Source: Nematostella vectensis
Lineage: Eukaryota; Cnidaria; Anthozoa; Actiniaria; Edwardsiidae
Reading direction: 5' to 3'
DNA: 60,000 nucleotides
Assembly: GCF_932526225.1 (NCBI RefSeq)
Contig: NC_064034.1
Location: forward strand, 16,134,887 to 16,194,886
Positions within the stretch are counted from its first letter, which is position 1. Each line of letters starts with the position of its first letter. A program made the translations under genes and the position numbers. Below are positions 25,201 through 38,600 of this stretch, piece by piece. The notes below the pieces were generated by a model. The model worked only from the letters and a program-made list of their open reading frames with translations. It was not told where the DNA came from and ran no database searches.

Positions 25201-26612
25201 CGAACACCCCTTTTTCGGTTGTCCTAGCCGTCATCGGTGTAAATCTTAAGGTCGCTATTGTTTGGTGGGAAAGGGAACCCTTAGAGCAGGGGCGGCTTTT
25301 TAAAAAAAGTCATTAAGACAAGGGAACGGTAATTGGAAGATAAACCACATATCAGACATTTATAGGATGACTTACGTGATGAGCAATCTTTTCCATATTT
25401 AGAAGGGATGCACTTCTCACACTCCGTCCCAGTGAAATTGGCTGAGCAATTGCAGTGCCCATTCCCCCTCAGCCCATCCGAACACTGGCCATTACCAAGA
25501 CATGGCGCGGTCACATTTCCTGGACAAGCTATGGTAGATACAGGATAATGTCACATTTCCTGGACAAGCTATGGTAGATACAGGATAATGTCACATTTCC
25601 TGGACAAGCCAGGGTAGATACAGGATGTCATATTTCCTGGACAAGCTATGGTAGATACAGGATAATGTCACATTTTCTGGACAAGCTATGGTAGATACAG
25701 GATAATGTCACATTTCCTGGACAAGCTATGGTTGATACAAGATAATGTCACATTTCCTGGACAAGCTATGGTAGATACAGGATAATATCACACTTCCTGG
25801 ACAAGCTATGGTAGATACAGGATAATGTCACATTTCCTGGACAAGCCAGGGTAGATACAGGATAATGTCACATTTCCTGGACAAGCTATGGTAGATACAG
25901 GATAATGTCACATTTCCTGGACAAGCTATGGTAGATACAGGATAATTTCACACAAACAATTAATGATAAAACCCGTGCAGTTGTGTCAAGTGAGCCAAGG
26001 TTTAAAAATGTGAATCAAGGTTGAAAAAAAATTCATAGAATTTCAAAAAAAAGCTTCAATCTTTACAGTGAGAAAAAAATATTTTTGTCTTTTACTTTTC
26101 ATCTGAACATTGGTCACCTTAAATGATTACAATTTTGTTAATTTCTGATTATTCTATTTCATTCGTGAAGTGCGCATAGCTTAATACTGTTAACGCTCCA
26201 TACAAAAAACATCATTAAATTAAAATTTACGGTAATCTGATTTATTTTTGTATCTTGTTTGATTCTTTACCTTGGCAGTCATTTCCCCAGAAGCCTTTGC
26301 AACACTTAGGTGTCTGAAATTACAATAATGTAAAATTAAGAAAAGTTCAAAGCGAAACAGTACAGTTTTGTCCAACAAGTACAACCTAAGTCATTGGTTT
26401 AGTGGCGGAGGTAGGGTTTGATCCCGATATAGAAAACTGGTCACGTGATCACTTCGTCAAACATTTGTAAAATTGGGAGAAGTTAGGAGCTGATCATGCA
26501 ATGGATCAGGACAATGCCAGACAAGACCTCACCATAATGGTTTTTTGACAAGTAGCATAGCAGAAGAAGAAAACGCTGCAAGATTTTACGGACTGAAAAA
26601 AAGAGAAAAAAC

Positions 26613-26687
<75 letters not shown>

Positions 26688-29600
26688 TCCAGATAACAGT
26701 TCCCCATTAGTTTCAGAGTGTTTTTACTTTTTTCTTACCACTGTGCGATATGAGCTTGGGCAATCAGCAAGCCAGCAAAGAGTACAGCTAGTCTAAAAAA
26801 TGGAAAAAAAAGGTTTGTCTAATCACGAAATTATTATTTAGTTGGAAACAAGTAAATCCTTGGAACTCTAGATGGGGGAAATGGGGTTGAAGGTGTTAGC
26901 ATAATAGGAGGTCAACTAGCAAGAATGCATCATTGATGTTAGACAGCTAGTCTAATCTACTAGCAAGAATGCATCATTGATGTTAGACAGCTAGTGTAAT
27001 CTACTAGTAAGAATACATCATTGATGTTAGACAGCTAGTGTAATCTACTAGTAAGAATGCATCTTTGATGTTAGACAGCTAGTGTAATCTACTAGCAAGA
27101 ATGCATCATTGATGTTAGACAGCTAGTCTAATCTACTAGTAAGAATGCGTCATTGATGTTAGACAGCTAGTGTAATCTATTAGTAAGAATGCATCATTGA
27201 TGTTAGACAGCTAGTGGTGTAATCTACTAGTAAGAATGCATCATTGATGTTAGACAGCTAGTGTAATCTACTAGTAAGAATACATCATTGATGTTAGACA
27301 GCTAGTGTAATCTACTAGTAAGAATGCATCTTTGATGTTAGACAGCTAGTGTAATCTACTCGGAAGAATGCATCATTGATGTTAGACAGCTAGTCTAATC
27401 TACTAGTAAGAATGCGTCATTGATGTTAGACAGCTAGTGTAATCTATTAGTAAGAATGCATCATTGATGTTAGACAGCTAGTGGTGTAATCTACTAGTAA
27501 GAATGCATCATTGATGTTAGACAGCTAGTGTAATCTACTAGTAAGAATACATCATTGATGTTAGACAGCTAGTGTAATCTACTAGTAAGAATGCATCATT
27601 GATGTTAGACAGCTAGTGTAATCTACTAGTAAGAATGCATCATTGATGTTAGACAGCTAGTGTAATCTACTAGTAAGAATACATCATTGATGTAAGACAG
27701 CTAGTGTAATCTACTAGTAAGAATGCATCATTGATGTTAGACAGCTAGTGTAATCTACTAGTAAGAATGCGTCATTGATGTTAGACAGCTAGTGTAATCT
27801 ACTAGTAAAAATGCATCATTGATGTCAGACAGCTAGTGTAATCTACTAGCAAGAATGCATCATTGATGTTAAACAGCTACTGTAATCTACTAGCAAGAAT
27901 GTATCATTGATGTTAGACAGCTAGTGTAATCTACTAGCAAGAATGCATCATTGATGTTAAACAGCTAGTGTAATCTACTAGTAAGAATGCTTCATTGATG
28001 TTAGAAAGCTAGTGTAATCTACTAGTAAGAATGCATCATTGATGTTAGACAGCTAGTGTAATCTACTAGCAAGAATGCATCATTGATGTTAGACAGCTAG
28101 TGTAATCTACTAGTAAGAATGCATCATTGATGTTAGACAGCTAGTGTAATCTACTAGTAAGAATACATCATTGATGTTAGACAGCTAGTGTAATCAACTA
28201 GCAAGAATGCATCATTGATGTTAGACAGCTAGTGTAATCTACTAATAAGAATGCATCATTGATGTTAAACAGCTAGTGTAATCTACTAGTAATAATGCTT
28301 CATTGATGTTAGAAAGCTAGTGTAATCTACTAGTAAGAATGCATCATTGATGTTAGACAGCTAGTGGTGTAATCTACTAGTAAGAATGCATCATTGATGT
28401 TAGACAGCTAGTGTAATCTACTAGTAAGAATGCGTCATTGATGTTAGACAGCTAGTGTAATCTACTAGCAAGAATGCATCATTGATGTTAGACAGCTAGT
28501 GTAATCTACTAGTAAGAATGCGTCATTGATGTTAGACAGCTAGTGTAATCTACTAGTAAGAATACATCATTGATGTTAGACAGCTAGTGTAATCTATTAG
28601 TAAGAATGCATCATTGATGTTAGACAGCTAGTGGTGTAATCTACTAGTAAGAATACATCATTGATGTAAGACAGCTAGTGTAATCTACTAGTAAGAATGC
28701 ATCATTGATGTTAGACAGCTAGTGTAATCTACTAGTAAGAATACATCATTGATGTTAGACAGCTAGTGTAATCTACTAGTAAGAATGCATCTTTGATGTT
28801 AGACAGCTACTGTAATCTACTAGCAAGAATGTATCATTGATGTTAGACAGCTAGTGTAATCTACTAGCAAGAATGCATCATTGATGTTAAACAGCTAGTG
28901 TAATCTACTAGTAAGAATGCTTTATTGATGTTAGAAAGCTAGTGTAATCTACTAGCAAGAATGTATCATTGATGTTAGACAGCTAGTGTAATCTACTAGC
29001 AAGAATGCATCATTGATGTTAAACAGCTAGTGTAATCTACTAGTAAGAATGCTTTATTGATGTTAGAAAGCTAGTGTAATCTACTAGTAAGAATGCATCA
29101 TTGATGTTAGACAGCTAGTGGTGTAATCTACTAGTAAGAATGCATCATTGATATTAGACAGCTAGTGTAATCTACTAGTAAGAATACATCATTGATGTTA
29201 GACAGCTAGTGTAATCTACTAGCAAGAATGCATCATTGATGTTAGACAGCTAGTGTAATCTACTAGCAAGAATGCATTATTGATGTTAAACAGCTAGTGT
29301 AATCTACTAGCAAGAATGCATCATTGATGTTAAACAGCTAATGTAATCTACTAGCAAGAATGTATCATTGATGTTAGACAGCTAGTGTAATCTACTAGCA
29401 AGAATGCATCATTGATGTTTGACAGCTAGTGTAATCTACTAAAGCAAGAATGTATCATTGATGTTAGACAGCTAGTGTAATCTACTAGCAAGAATGCATC
29501 ATTGATGTTAAACAGCTAGTGTAATCTACTAGTAAGAATGCTTCATTGATGTTAGAAAGCTAGTGTAATCTACTAGTAAGAATGCATCATTGATGTTAGA

Positions 29601-32600
29601 CAGCTAGTGTAATCTACTAGCAAGAATGCATCATCGATGTAAGACAGCTAGTGTAATCTACTAGTAAGAATGCATCTTTGATGTAAGACAGCTAGTGTAA
29701 TCTACTAGTAAGAATGCATCATTGATGTTAGCTAGTGTAATCTACTAGTAAAAATGCATGATTGATGTTAAACAGCTAGTGTAATCTACTAGCAAGAATG
29801 CATCATCGATGTAAGACAGCTAGTGTAATCTACTAGTAAGAATGCATCTTTGATGTAAGACAGCTAGTGTAATCTACTAGTAAGAATGCATCATTGATGT
29901 TAGACAGCTAGTGTAATCTACTAGTAAGAATGCATGATTGATGTTAAACAGCTAGTGTAATCTACTAGCAAAAATGCATCATCGATGTTAGACAGCTAGT
30001 GTAATCTACTAGCAAGAATGCATCATTGATGTTTGACAGCTAGTCTAATCGACTAGTAAGAATGCATCTTTGATGTAAGACAGCTAGTGTAATCTACTAG
30101 TAAGAATGCATCATTGATGTTAGACAGCTAGTGTAATCTACTAGTAAGAATGCGTCATTGATGTTAGACAGCTAGTGTAATCTACTAATAAGAATGCAAC
30201 TTTGATGTTAGACAGCTAGTGTAATCTACTAATAAGAATGCATCATTGATGTTAGACAGCTAGTGTAATCTTGTAAAAAATGCAACAAAGTGTTGTGGCT
30301 GGTAGCGCTTGTTATGAGACGAAGAAGTATGATTATTGAATTTGAATAGCGCTTTCTTTTTAGTGTTATTCAAATTTATAATTATACTTTTTTAGCTACT
30401 AGTGTAATCTGTCTAATGTTGGACAAACATCATTTTAGGATGTTGATCCCACACTTAATCCACACGAATGCGTTTCAAAATCAAATCAGTTAGATGTTTT
30501 AAATCACATTTATTTTTATTAGATCACGGCCGGACAAGACCAGTCTCCTGATTAGAGTTCATTAAACCGAGGTTACTAAATATGGGTGTAAACTTCCTAT
30601 AGTAAGGGATGGCTGTGTTCCCTCATGTCACTTACATATCTCGTAATGGTGTTGTACTCATTACACTGGCTCTTGGTGGGCACCAGCACACCATCAAGGA
30701 CATAGATCACCGCCTTACGAGCTGGCAGCATGGTAGCGTTCACTTGGAAACCATTCACCTTAAACTAAAGGATAGCTTTTTGTCACAGCTCTATTTACGT
30801 GGTATAAAGTCTACAAAATGCTTTATCGCACTATAAAAGCATACGTTTTTATGATTGTGTGACGTTCTTTCTTAATGATTCTGTGAGTGTGATCACATAC
30901 GCTCTTGATAGTATCCCAACGAGCTTACCCTGATGATCACGTGACTGTGCATGGTTGTCACGGCTAATTGCGTGACTTACGTCATTGGTAGTGACCCTTA
31001 TAAGGTAATCCCTGCCCAGGTATGTTCTAAACTGCTGACTGTTTTAGACACTTCTAACGACCACGTGACTGTGCATGATTGCCACGGATGATTGCGTGAC
31101 TTACGTCATTGAGAGTGACCCTTATAAGGTAATCCCTGCCCAGGTAGGTGCTAAACTGCTGGCCGTTGTAGACGCTCTTAATGCTGATGTATTGAGGGAC
31201 CACGTGGTACTTGAGAATCGTTGGTGTCTAAGGCAGGAAGGAAAAAAATGTTGGGCAAAAGGAATACCTGATTAATATCTAAGTATCTTCAAAGTGAGAG
31301 CTCAAAACATCTTGTCATTACTATTTACAACGGAAACTCGACATAACGATTGTCAAGGGACCACAAAATTGCACTGTTATATCGAATATATCATCGAGAT
31401 TATTTTCCATAGAAAGGTAAGCACCGGGACCTAAGTTCGAAAGCGTATAGGCAAATGAGGATACCTAATAATAATGATAATAATAATCTACTTCACATGA
31501 TGTTCATAAAGTGTGTTAGCGCCTGGAGAGTTTCATATAACGTAGTTTGTAACATGGTGGAAGGACATCCAGCTATCTAACATGTATGAAAGTTTGACTT
31601 GGCATACCCTCTAAGGGTTGGTTCTGATATTCCATTAGAGGGTTAAGGGTGTTGGGACATTTATCGTTACTTAATGACTCGGTTGTTAGGCGCACGTGCC
31701 ATCATCCGGAAACTTTACACTTATAGACGGGGAAATCGAATGGCGGGAAAACAATTTACGCGCGCGCGACATTCCTAGCCTCGAAAACAAACGCCAAAAC
31801 TATCGAGAAAAACCTAATAAAACAGCAAATACTGTAAAATACTGTAAAACAAAAATAAGCAAGCATGATTTTTCACCTAGGGCACCTACTAAGCGACCTG
31901 AAGTGTTGATTTGAGCCAATAAAATGTTATTTCAATGCATGTTTCACTGTTAAAAAGCGAGAGAATAGTCAATATTTTGATAACAAATTTCTTTCACAGC
32001 ATTCGCATTTGTAACCAGGCTTTATCGCAATACTCAATTGCGCATGCGAAGATTAACTCTACTTCCGGTTTGCGTTTCCAACTCTATAATCTTTGAGAAG
32101 AGTGCACTAATAGCGATTTTTATAGGCAAAGAATATTCACCTTGTTGCCGTCTACAAAACTACGTATCGATTTTCCGATATTTTAAAAATTAAAGAAATT
32201 ATTTGGATAATTGGAAAAATAAGAGGAAAAATTAAAATTAAAATTGTGCGAAAGTTTTATTATTAGAAGAATCGAAAACGCAATGTAACTTTGTAGGCAC
32301 CCTCATGAATAATGTTATCAAGCTACATTTATCATTGCAGATACTTCAACAGCTTTTTCTATTGTGACGTCATGTGAGGATGTCATCGCCTGATGGCGAA
32401 GATTCATAAACAATAATGCCATACCTTATTCATTCCATTTCACAAATATTTGGTGGTTTATAACGTCTTGAAGTTTTCCTAGCAACGGCCCTCAGAAAAA
32501 TGTCCCAACACCCTTAAGGTAGCCGAAATTGGAAAAGGTTATTTAAAAAAATAGTTGATAAGGAAGAGTCCCATGAGATAGAGAGTCGGGTAGATATCCC

Positions 32601-35600
32601 TCATAAACGATCAGATAGAAATTGCCTGATATAGCCTTGGGTGGATATCCTAGGGTAGATATTTCCTGATACTGGGTAGATATTCACTGATAAAATGTTG
32701 GGTAGATATTCCATGATATAGCCTTGGGTAGATATTCCCTGATATAGTGTTAGGTAGATATTCCCTGAAATAGCCTTGGGTAGATATTCCCTGATATAGT
32801 GTTAGGTAGATATTCCATGATATAGTGTTAGGTAGATATTCCCTGAAATAGCCCTGAGTAGATATTCCCTGATATGTGGTTGGGTAGATAGATATTCACC
32901 AGGTTGTTTTTCAGGTAGAACCTCCGTAAAGCCTGGTTAGAAGGCGCAAAGATAGTACAGCCATCACAAGCCTCCAAGGTTGGTAGAAGGTTGAATATCT
33001 GTTTAACACAGTACACATATTAATGTGTCTTGGGTGGGTAGAGGGATGAATAAATGATGAAAAAATAGAGAGTTGAGGGTCGCACCGAAATATTATAAAG
33101 GTCGGTTAGAGTGTGTACGTTTCAAATGTTATAAAGGTTGCTGAGAGTGAGTGTGTACCTTTGAAATGTTATAAAGGTTGCTGAGAGTGAGTGTGTACCT
33201 TTAAAATGTTATAAAGGTCGCTGAGAGAGGGTGTGTACCTTTGAGATGTTATAAAGGGCGCTGAGAGTGAGTGTGTACCTTTGAAATGTTATAAAGGTCG
33301 CTGAGAGTGAGTGTGTACCTTTAAAATGTTATAAAGGTCGCTGAGAGTGGGTGCGTACCTTTGAAATGTTATAAAGGTCGCTAAGAGAGGGTGCGTACCT
33401 TTGAGATGTTATAAAGGTCGCTAAGAGAGGGTGCGTACCTTTGAGATGTTATAAAGGTCGCTGAGAGTGAGTGTGTACCTTTGAAATGTTATAAAGGTCG
33501 CTGAGAGTGAGTGCGTACCTTTGAATTGTTATAAAGGTCGCTGAGAGTGGGTGTGTACCTTTGAGATGTTATAAAGGTCGCTGAGAGTGAGTGTGTACCT
33601 TTGAAATGTTATAAAGGTCGCTGAGAGTGAGTGCGTACCTTTGAATTGTTATAAAGGTCGCTGAGAGTGGGTGTGTACCTTTGAGATGTTATAAAGGTCA
33701 CTGAGAGTGGGTGTGTACCTTTGAAATGTTATAAAGGTCGCTAAGAGAGGGTGTGTACCTTTGAGATGTTATAAAGGTCGCTGAGAGTGGGTGTGTACCT
33801 TTGAATTGTTATAAAGGTCGCTGAGAGTGGGTGTGTACCTTTGAGATGTTATAAAGGTCGCTAAGAAAGGGTGCGTACCTTTGAGATGTTATAAAGGTCG
33901 CTAAGAGTGCGTGTGTACCTTTGAGATGTTATAAAGGTCGCTGAGAGTGGGTGTGTACCTTTGAGATGTTATAAAGGTCGCTGAGAGTGGGTGTGTACCT
34001 TTAAAATGTTATAAAGGTCGCTGAGAGTGGGTGTGTACCTTTGAGATGTTATAAAGGTCGCTAAGAGTGCGTGTGTACCTTTGAGATGTTATAAAGGTCG
34101 CTGAGAGTGCGTGTGTACCTTTGAGATGTTATAAAGGTCGCTGAGAGTGAGTGTGTACCTTTAAAATGTTATAAAGGTCGCTGAGAGTGGGTGTGTACCT
34201 TTGAATTGTTATAAAGGACGCTGAGAGTGGGTGTGTACCTTTAAAATGTTATAAAGGTCGCTAAGAGTGGTGTGTACCTTTGAAATGTTATAAAGGTCAC
34301 TGAGAGTGGGTGTGTACCTTTAAAATGTTATAAAGGTCGCTGAGAGTGGGTGTGTACCTTTGAGATGTTATAAAGGTCACTGAGAGTGAGTGTGTACCTT
34401 TAAAATGTTATAAAGGTCGCTGAGAGTGGGTGTGTACCTTTGAGATGTTATAAAGGACGCTGAGAGTGGGTGTGTACGTTTAAAATGTTATAAAGGTCGC
34501 TAAGAGTGGTGTGTACCTTTGAGATGTTATAAAGGACGCTGAGAGTGGGTGTGTACCTTTGAATTGTTATAAAGGTTGCTGAGAGTGAGTGTGTACCTTT
34601 GAAATGTTATAAAGGTCACTGAGAGTGAGTGTGTACCTTTAAAATGTTATAAAGGTCGCTGAGAGTGGGTGTGTACCTTTGAGATGTTATAAAGGACGCT
34701 GAGAGTGGGTGTGTACGTTTAAAATGTTATAAAGGTCGCTAAGAGTGGTGTGTACCTTTGAAATGTTATAAAGGTCACTGAGAGTGGGTGTGTACCTTTG
34801 AATTGTTATAAAGGTTGCTAAGAGAGGGTGTGTACCTTTGAGATGTTATAAAGGTCGCTAAGAGAGGGTGTGTACCTTTGAGATGTTATAAAGGTCGCTA
34901 AGAGAGGGTGTGTACCTTTGAAATGTTATAAAGGTCGCTGAGAGTGGGTGTGTACCTTTGAAATGTTATAAAGGTCGCTGAGAGTGGGTGTGTACCTTTG
35001 AGATGTTATAAAGGTCGCTAAGAGTGGGTGTGTACCTTTGAGATGTTATAAAGGTCGCTGAGAGTGGGTGTGTACCTTTGAAATGTTATAAAGGTCACTG
35101 AGAGTGGGTGTGTACCTTTGAGATGTTATAAAGGTCGCTGAGAGTGAGTGTGTACCTTTAAAATGTTATAAAGGTCGCTGAGAGTGGGTGTGTACCTTTG
35201 AGATGTTATAAAGGACGCTGAGAGTGGGTGTGTACGTTTAAAATGTTATAAAGGTCGTTAAGAGTGGGTGTGTACCTTTGAGATGTTATAAAGGTCGCTG
35301 AGAGTGGGTGTGTACCTTTGAAATGTTATAAAGGTCACTGAGAGTGAGTGTGTACCTTTGAAATGTTATAAAGGTCACTGAGAGTGAGTGTGTACCTTTA
35401 AAATGTTATAAAGGTCGCTGAGAGTGGGTGTGTACCTTTGAGATGTTATAAAGGACGCTGAGAGTGGGTGTGTACGTTTAAAATGTTATAAAGGTCGCTA
35501 AGAGTGGTGTGTACCTTTGAAATGTTATAAAGGTCACTGAGAGTGGGTGTGTACCTTTGAATTGTTATAAAGGTTGCTAAGAGAGGGTGTGTACCTTTGA

Positions 35601-38600
35601 GATGTTATAAAGGTCGCTAAGAGAGGGTGTGTACCTTTGAGATGTTATAAAGGTCGCTAAGAGAGGGTGTGTACCTTTGAAATGTTATAAAGGTCGCTGA
35701 GAGTGGGTGTGTACCTTTGAAATGTTATAAAGGTCGCTGAGAGTGGGTGTGTACCTTTGAGATGTTATAAAGGTCGCTGAGAGTGGGTGTGTACCTTTGA
35801 GATGTTATAAAGGTCACTGAGAGTGGGTGTGTACCTTTGAGATGTTATAAAGGTCGCTGAGAGTGGGTGTGTACCTTTGAAATGTTATAAAGGTCGCTAA
35901 GAGAGGGTGTGTACCTTTGAGATGTTATAAAGGTCGCTGAGAGTGGGTGTGTACCTTTGAGATGTTATAAAGGTCGCTAAGAGTGGGTGTGTACCTTTGA
36001 GATGTTATAAAGGTCGCTGAGAGTGGGTGTGTACCTTTGAAATGTTATAAAGGTCGCTGAGAGAGGGTGTGTACATTTGAAATGTTATAAAGGTCGCTGA
36101 GAGTGGGTGTGTACCTTTGAGATGTTATAAAGGTCGCTAAGAGAGGGTGTGTACCTTTGAAATGTTATAAAGGTCACTGAGAGTGGGTGTGTACCTTTAA
36201 ATTGTTATAAAGGTCACTGAGAGTGGGTGTGTACCTTTGAATTGTTATAAAGGTCGCTAAGAGAGGGTGTGTACCTTTGAGATGTTATAAAGGTCGCTAA
36301 GAGAGGGTGTGTACCTTTGAGATGTTATAAAGGTCGCTAAGAGAGGGTGTGTACCTTTGAGATGTTATAAAGGTCGCTAAGAGAGGGTGTGTACCTTTGA
36401 AATGTTATAAAGGTCGCTGAGAGTGGGTGTGTACCTTTAAAATGTTATAAAGGTCGCTGAGAGTGGGTGTGTACCTTTGAGATGTTATAAAGGTCGCTAA
36501 GAGAGGGTGTGTACCTTTGAGATGTTATAAAGGTCGCAAAGAGAGGGTGTGTACCTTTGAGATGTTATAAAGGTCGCTAAGAGAGGGTGTGTACCTTTGA
36601 AATGTTATAAAGGTCGCTGAGAGTGGGTGTGTACCTTTAAAATGTTATAAAGGTCGCTGAGAGAGGGTGTGTACCTTTGAAATGTTATAAAGGTCGCTAA
36701 GAGTGCGTGTGTACCTTTGAAATGTTATAAAGGTCGCTGAGAGTGCGTACCTTTGAAATGTTATAAAGGTCGCTGAGAGTGCGTACCTTTGAAATGTTAT
36801 AAAGGTCGCTGAGAGTGAGTGTGTACGTTTAAAATGTTATAAAGGTCGCTGAGAGTGAGTGTGTACCTTTAAGATGTTATAAAGGTCGCTGAGAGTGGGT
36901 GTGTACCTTTGAATTGTTATAAAGGTCGCTAAGAGTGAGTGCGTACCTTTGAAATGTTACAAAGGTCGCTAAGAGTGGGTGCGTACCTTTGAGATGTTAT
37001 AAAGGTCGCTGAGAGTGGGTGCGTACCTTTGAGATGTTATAAAGGTCGCTGAGAGTGGGTGTGTACCTTTGAGATGTTATAAAGGTCGCTGAGAGAGGGT
37101 GTGTACCTTTGAGATGTTATAAAGGTCGCTAAGAGTGCGTGTGTACCTTTGAGATGTTATAAAGGTCGCTGAGAGAGGGTGCGTACCTTTGAATTGTTAT
37201 AAAGGTCGCTGAGAGTGGGTGCGTACCTTTGAATTGTTATAAAGGTCGCTGAGAGTGGGTGTGTACCTTTGAGATGTTATAAAGGTCGCTGAGAGAGGGT
37301 GCGTACCTTTGAAATGTTATAAAGGTCGCTGAGAGTGGGTGTGTACCTTTGAAATGTTATAAAGGTCGCTGAGAGTGGGTGCGTACCTTTGAAATGTTAT
37401 AAAGGTCGCTGAGAGTGGGTGTGTACCTTTGAAATGTTATAAAGGTCGCTGAGAGTGAGTGTGTACCTTTGAATTGTTATAAAGGTCGCTGAGAGTGAGT
37501 GTGTACCTTTGAAATGTTATAAAGGTCGCTGAGAGTGGGTGTGTACCTTTGAAATGTTATAAAGGTCGCTAAGAGTGGGTGTGTACCTTTGAGATGTTAT
37601 AAAGGTCGCTGAGAGTGAGTGTGTACCTTTGAATTGTTATAAAGGTCGCTGAGAGTGAGTGTGTACCTTTGAAATGTTATAAAGGTCGCTGAGAGTGGGT
37701 GTGTACCTTTGAAATGTTATAAAGGTCGCTGAGAGTGGGTGCGTACCTTTGAATTGTTATAAAGGTCACTGAGAGTGGGTGTGTACCTTTGAGATGTTAT
37801 AAAGGTCGCTGAGAGTGGGTGTGTACCTTTGAATTGTTATAAAGGTCGCTAAGAGTGGGTGTGTACCTTTGAGATGTTATAAAGGTCGCTGAGAGAAGGC
37901 GTGTTTTGTAGCAGCTCATTGACTGTGGGTAACACGGGTGATAATAGTCTAGGCGGTATAAGAACCTGAGGGAATAAAAAAAACATTTAAATCTCTACAC
38001 GATTTTACCTGGATAAGATATTACTGAAATGGCTTCTTGTAATTAAAATCTTAAAAAAAAAACATTATGGGAAACATCGGTTAAATAGTAGTAACCAAAA
38101 TCATTCAATGAAGTAAGAAAAGGAATCGAAAAAAAATCGTTCGGTGTACAGCGCAAATACCTCTGTTTAGACAGTATTAGACGGTGAAACGTGTTTTTTT
38201 TTAGTTTGGCGAAAAACGTCGGAGATGTATTATAGTGCATTTCATGTCTGGCTTTTCTAATTTTAGTTTTATTCTCAAATTTCTATGTCGTTGTCGTTTT
38301 TCTCTAATAAGAGCGGAGTACCTTGTTGATAATATAAACCATTCCATTGATAGTACTGATGTTGCTTTGGATGACTGCCACGTCGTTTAGAACAATCTAG
38401 AGTAAAAAAATATTTAAATTATTATGAAGGTAAGAATAGGGAAGGACAACAACTGTAGCATTACAGTAGCAGCAGCAACAATATCAAGAACAGCAACAAC
38501 GTATAAGAAAAACATCCACGAAACAAAAACAACAAAAAATAAATACAGCAACAGAATCGACAAAAACGGGCAACAACAAAAGGCAATGCTCTTAAAGGGA

